From Mycteria americana (taxonomy: Eukaryota; Chordata; Aves; Ciconiiformes; Ciconiidae): a stretch of 64,000 bases of DNA. The stretch spans positions 37,982,316-38,046,315 of the forward strand of contig NC_134372.1 of assembly GCF_035582795.1 (NCBI RefSeq), read 5' to 3'. Shown one piece after another: positions 59,801-64,000 of this stretch. The translations under genes and the position numbers were made by a program. The notes below the pieces were generated by a model. The model saw only the letters and a program-made list of their open reading frames with translations. It was not told the DNA's origin and ran no database searches. Numbering within the stretch: position 1 is the stretch's first letter; each line of letters opens with the position of its first letter.

Positions 59801-62800
59801 AACAAAAATCTAATTGAAATAATTGGGTTAATCATGGAAATAGAAGATTATTCACCTAGATGAAGGTATGATGACTGATCCTGTGATACTTTGATCTGTG
59901 AGTTACTTTGCATGTCAGCAGTCCTCCTGGTTTTTTGGTTTTGATGTTTACAGTCAGGCATCATGATCCACTGGTAAAACTCGATTCATATTTTTATTTG
60001 TATTACTGAAGAACCTCAAGGCTTTACTCACGGGTTAGGACTGCACTATGCTTTGAACATTATACACATATGACAAAAAGGTAGTCCGTTCCTGAAATCA
60101 CTTAAAACTCTGTATAACAGACTAAGTGGATAGAAGATGATGGAGAAATATAAATGAACCAGTAGTGCAGTATGGGTCATCATCTCAGCACTTCAGCAAT
60201 CTGTTGATTGTTGTTGTAGGAATCACAAAACAGAGTGGTTTTAAATTTAAGAGTGGTTTTGTATTACGAGAGAGATTTCCAGTTATTTATAGGTGACTTC
60301 TTCAAAACATGAAGGACAGCAAAGGGGAACTCATAGGTTTTGAAAATGTAACAACTGAGTGACAAAGGCTGGCATCAAAGGTAGGGCAGAAGGGAGATGA
60401 TGTTTGGGGATAAAAGACTGTATTTGAAGACGAGGCTTGTATTTGTGACTGAGAAAGAAGAGTCAATGGAAGAACACAGAGGGAATGACGTAATACCGAC
60501 AGTAAAGGGAAATCTGTGGAAGAGCATTGCACATGGATACAAGCAGGGGAGACTATTTGTGAAGAAAATGATGTTGCAATAATTGATACAGGGATGGCAA
60601 GCCTTGAGAGTGTGAGTTTTAACTACGTGAATGAAAATGGAAAGCCATCTATTAGTTTATGAAAGACTTGCCAGGATTTAGGTATGGATGTGGACATGAG
60701 AGTCTAAGGAGAACTCTTTTCAAGAAATTTCTGGTGAAAACTATTGTGATGGGAAGGAGATAAATAGAAGTCTGGGTGTGATAGATGAAGAACTCTGAGA
60801 TTGCAAGAGCAACTAAAGTAAGACTAACTTTACTGATTTCACAAGGTTTTTTCCCCTTATTTTGTGATGCTTTGTATTTTTTTACAATTTAGCAAAGCAC
60901 TTCCTAATCAAACTCATTTGGATTTATTCAAGGATGTTGAGAAAGGATTTCCTATTCAAGTTTTTGAAGAACACACTGCCCCAATTTCTGAGTGCAACTT
61001 GACTCCTGATGACAGAAGGTGACAATTTTCTATGTTAATTTATTAAAAAAAAAGGTGATTTTTTTGTCATTTCAAGGTTCAATTTCAGTGCACATGGAAA
61101 CACTTAGTACAAATTTTAGAACAAATAAGTTACTTTTTCAATCCTTCCTATGGTTTCCTAACTTGTACTACATCAAAGTCAAACTTTTTTTTGCTTACTC
61201 TTGTGCCTCACAAAATGTCATTCTGTTCTAATTTTGTCTTACATCTCCCTTCTTCCATACGCTCTTCCTACTTCTCTCCATCCGTGCACTTTCATTTAGG
61301 CTGTCCATACTCTGCTAGCAGACTGCTTACTGCCAGACTCTTTCATCCACATGAACTACCATAAATCTCACCTTGTTCTCACCTACAATTTGTACAGGAG
61401 CAAATATTTTCTGTTTTGCATATGATGTCTGCTGAATTAACAGGAATCTTTTTATTGTCTTAAATGCACATTGGAATAGTCTGATAGATTATGGCCTCTT
61501 TTAGAGCAAAAGACTTGTCTGATACTGGTTTTGAGTCAAACGGGGCTGGAAGTCTATCTTTGCCATATGTTCTGAAAGGGGTATATAAATATATATCACT
61601 TGTATAAAAGAACAACATTGAATTAGCCAAGGTTCAGGGATTCATCTGTCAGTGAGATTTATACCTTCATAAAAGTTCTCTTCTGTCTGTATTGTTTATT
61701 AATATTCTATAGCCTTTCCATTAAGCCTGTCTTGTCAATTAAAGAAGAAAGGCATCTTAATCCAGTGTCAATCTGTGGATGTAATAATTAAAATAACTGC
61801 AGCATATATTAACATTCAGTTAAGTAGGTCATGCAGTGCCTCCAGGGGTACTATTTCTGGCATATTTTATCATTAAGTCAAAGTTTAAATCAATTTTTAT
61901 CAGATTGTAGAGTTGACTGATTAGTTTTTTGATCACTGAATAGTACACATGCCACGCTGCCTGCTGCAATTGTGTATATTTTTGAAAACTGATAAAAAGC
62001 AAGTAAAATACCATTATGTACGGCCCTGGAAACCCCTTTCCAATCAAAAATGCTACCAGTTCATAAACTTAACGTGGTCTTTTGCATTACGTGTTTCTGT
62101 TTAGGAGCAGAGATTGTGTTGGTTGCGGGAAGTATACACATATGGAGAAAATAAAAAGATTTTAATAATGTAATTGTATTTTTAGTTGTTAGAATCTTAA
62201 TGCATTGAGTTTCTTGGGCAAAATGTATAAAAGTGAAAGATTATGAACTTTATCAAAATAAAAAGCCACAATGGTACTAAAAACATTTGTCGTGTCCAGT
62301 GACATTTCATATAAATATTACTTTAGATATTTGGGAATATTTTAACAAAACTGTGTGAAGGAACAATTTTTGAGCTCCCGTTTCATGGAAATCTGCCAGT
62401 TTTAGTAAACTTTATTGAATAGCTTTGTTGTCTAATGTGGCTTTGTGTTTGTGCAGAGCAGTGTTTGTGGTAGAGGGTTACCCAGCAACATAGCCGCTGA
62501 AAATCCAAAAAAGTGTACTGACAGAACACTTCACATTCATTAAAGACATTGTAATGGCTTTAAAATTATTCTAATGTTAGAAATAATTAAATATCTTGTA
62601 ATGGATGAAATGAAATTGAGCTGACTACTTGCACTGAAAATTATATACATGGCATTTTTATTATTAGTTTCTAGCTGAAATATAAATAATCCTTTTTTCA
62701 ACTAAGCTATGCAATAATTTTTGCCGTAGCCTTTAAATATCTGTTTTAAATTATTGGATGTGAGGATGTAAAATCATAGTCAGAATTAAATGTTGTCATT

Positions 62801-63555
62801 TATTTCTTAAATACCTTATTTTAAGTGAAAACATTGATTGCTGTTTTCACTAACATCATTTTTAGGCTGGTAACATCATCATATGATAACACTGTCAAGG
62901 CCTGGGATATGGAAACAGGAAAAATGCTTGTATGTATCCTTTTGAATGCATCTTGCAGAAGGTACAACTGTAAAATTCAGATTTATTGCTTTGTTATTGA
63001 TAAATGAGAAAACAAAACATTCTTTGTTAGCACAATACAATATAGTTAGGGTAGGCAGGCTTGATTTTAGTGCTAGTTTTGATACTGATAATTGCTTGAT
63101 CTTGGATAAGTCTCGTGATGAACATGTCTCAGTTATTTCAGATACAAATGGGTATGATAATAATAACCTGTCTCAGAAGATACATTTAAGATTGATTAAA
63201 TTAACATTTTAGGATTTGAACAGGGTGGCCTTGTCTAATTTTAAGTTTATTGCTGATGCAAAAATAGAAAAATTGGATATAAAGACATCTATCAGCTTTC
63301 ACCAAAACAAATATCAAAAGCCTTCTTTCTGAACCTGCTTACAGATTATAGAAAGTCTGCTGTAAAACTCCCTCTAACCCTCAGCATGTTTCTACAACCT
63401 CTCATTTTCTCTTTAGTGGACAGCAGAACATGAAGGCATTGTAACTTCATGTAATATTTCTTGTGATGGTAGATATGTGGTATCTGGTTCAGACAAAGAA
63501 AATACCATATATGTTTTTGATGCAGTAAGTGCAACAGTAGTGGCACATATCCAAG
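56688..63555 (+). CDS. WDR88: WDR88 (WD repeat-containing 88), 5' part: first five coding exons
   Basis: Five exons (508 nt) join in phase and run toward the right edge, so the gene is partial. WDR88 is a WD40 beta-propeller protein of unclear function. The first exon codes a Gly/Pro-rich disordered head (MAAGSSRGDPPALGPPPEPK). Three WD repeats follow: GHSDTVSSCHF...RTAKLWD; EHTAPISECNL...NTVKAWD; and EHEGIVTSCNI...NTIYVFD. Exons split the repeats, as in human. The start chosen is the first ATG after an in-frame TGA at 56667-56669; its -3 base is C, a weak context, with G at +4. The call rests on the WD repeats, the resemblance to human WDR88 (DGRYVVSG in exon 5), and the position next to GPATCH1. 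Confidence 0.88.
57449..57559 (+). CDS. WDR88: WDR88 coding exon 2
   Basis: Encodes IQFKILRGHSDTVSSCHFCF then SCSYDRTAKLW, phase 0. First WD repeat; its closing Asp comes from exon 3. Donor GTATGT. Confidence 0.92.
57560..60932. other. WDR88 intron 2
   Basis: 3.4 kb without a recognisable exon or element. The stretch from about 60300 to 60830 is clearly purine-rich on the + strand. Confidence 0.6.
60933..61018 (+). CDS. WDR88: WDR88 coding exon 3
   Basis: Encodes DVEKGFPIQVFEEHTAPISE then CNLTPDDR plus two bases. Start of the second WD repeat (human FEEHTAPV). Donor GTGACA. Confidence 0.92.
61019..62865. other. WDR88 intron 3
   Basis: AT-rich, 1.8 kb, with no exon-like or repeat structure recognised. 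Confidence 0.6.
62866..62929 (+). CDS. WDR88: WDR88 coding exon 4
   Basis: Completes an Arg codon and encodes LVTSSYDNTVKAWDMETGKM then L. End of the second WD repeat; donor GTATGT. Confidence 0.92.
63417..63555 (+). CDS. WDR88: WDR88 coding exon 5
   Basis: Encodes WTAEHEGIVTSCNISCDGRY, then VVSGSDKENTIYVFDAVSA, to AHIQ plus one base. Third WD repeat. Donor GTAAGA; the next exon is beyond the window. Confidence 0.92.
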
Positions 63556-64000
63556 GTAAGACTTACTACTTTTACATCTTGTTTGTGCAGCTCTTGAATT
63601 TTTTTTGTTTCTTACCGGAAATTGAGAAAATTAATTAATTCAGTTCAGTTCAACTATTCTTACTTGAGAAAGGCAAAGGAAACTTATCTGTAAGACATTA
63701 AACCCAATATTTTTCAGAATAGGCTTATAAAAAGGAGATAATGGGCCAAAATTAGACCAGCAGTGATTCTTTTTTGAAGCATAATTTCCCTCTGAAGGTA
63801 ATTTTACTAATGAGACCTCAGTCCCATGAGGCTTCCGCTCAGGACTGCAGGTCTGGGAGTTTGCCATTCCTGCAGAATCAGCTTCTAAATATATGAGCAG
63901 TCTTACAAACATTAAATTAGCATATGGTTAACGTGCTCCTGTGAATCAGAGCCTGATGGTAAAATAATTTGGGTTTAAAAATAAAAAGTACAACAAATGG
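63556..64000. other. Start of WDR88 intron 5
   Basis: Intronic AT-rich sequence to the window edge; no exon seen. Confidence 0.6.

Noticed and set aside
1-64000. Search for CR1 3' ends, LTR pairs, tRNA genes and CRISPR-like arrays
   Set aside because: None found by reading; this does not exclude strongly diverged copies.

Overview
The window looks like nuclear DNA of a sauropsid vertebrate, most likely a bird. The genes are split into many small exons with GT-AG introns. The introns are AT-rich and carry few recognisable transposable elements. Three GC-rich, CpG-dense promoter islands stand out. The gene order FAAP24 - RHPN2 - GPATCH1 - WDR88, with orientations +, -, +, +, matches what I remember of human chromosome 19q13.11. 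The avian placement is inferred from compact introns and low repeat load; no marker sequence proves it.

Layout. Bases 1-152 are the last coding exon of FAAP24 (+), a FANCM partner in DNA repair. Bases 3582-33250 hold the complete coding region of RHPN2 (-), rebuilt here as 15 exons encoding 683 residues (HR1, BRO1 and PDZ domains; a Rho-GTP effector). Bases 33251-39919 separate RHPN2 head-to-head from GPATCH1 and contain one unassigned exon-like segment on the + strand. Bases 39920-55424 hold the complete coding region of GPATCH1 (+), rebuilt as 20 exons encoding 935 residues (a G-patch splicing factor). Bases 56688-63555 hold the first five coding exons of WDR88 (+); the gene runs off the right edge.

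All exon joins were checked by hand for GT/AG boundaries, phase and continuous protein. The RHPN2 exons sum to 2052 nt and the GPATCH1 exons to 2808 nt, both including the stop. These lengths are close to the human proteins as I remember them (686 and 931 residues). The neighbours do not form a functional pathway: they are independently promoted housekeeping or epithelial genes in an old conserved block.

No CRISPR, integrated virus, operon or other new system was found. The most unusual non-genic structures are a cluster of perfect hairpins in RHPN2 intron 7 (11925-12105), a perfect 3 x 39 bp minisatellite in the same intron, a 14-bp-stem hairpin in RHPN2 intron 1, several long C/G homopolymers (some with odd CpG-rich flanks), and the orphan exon-like segment at 35872-36003.
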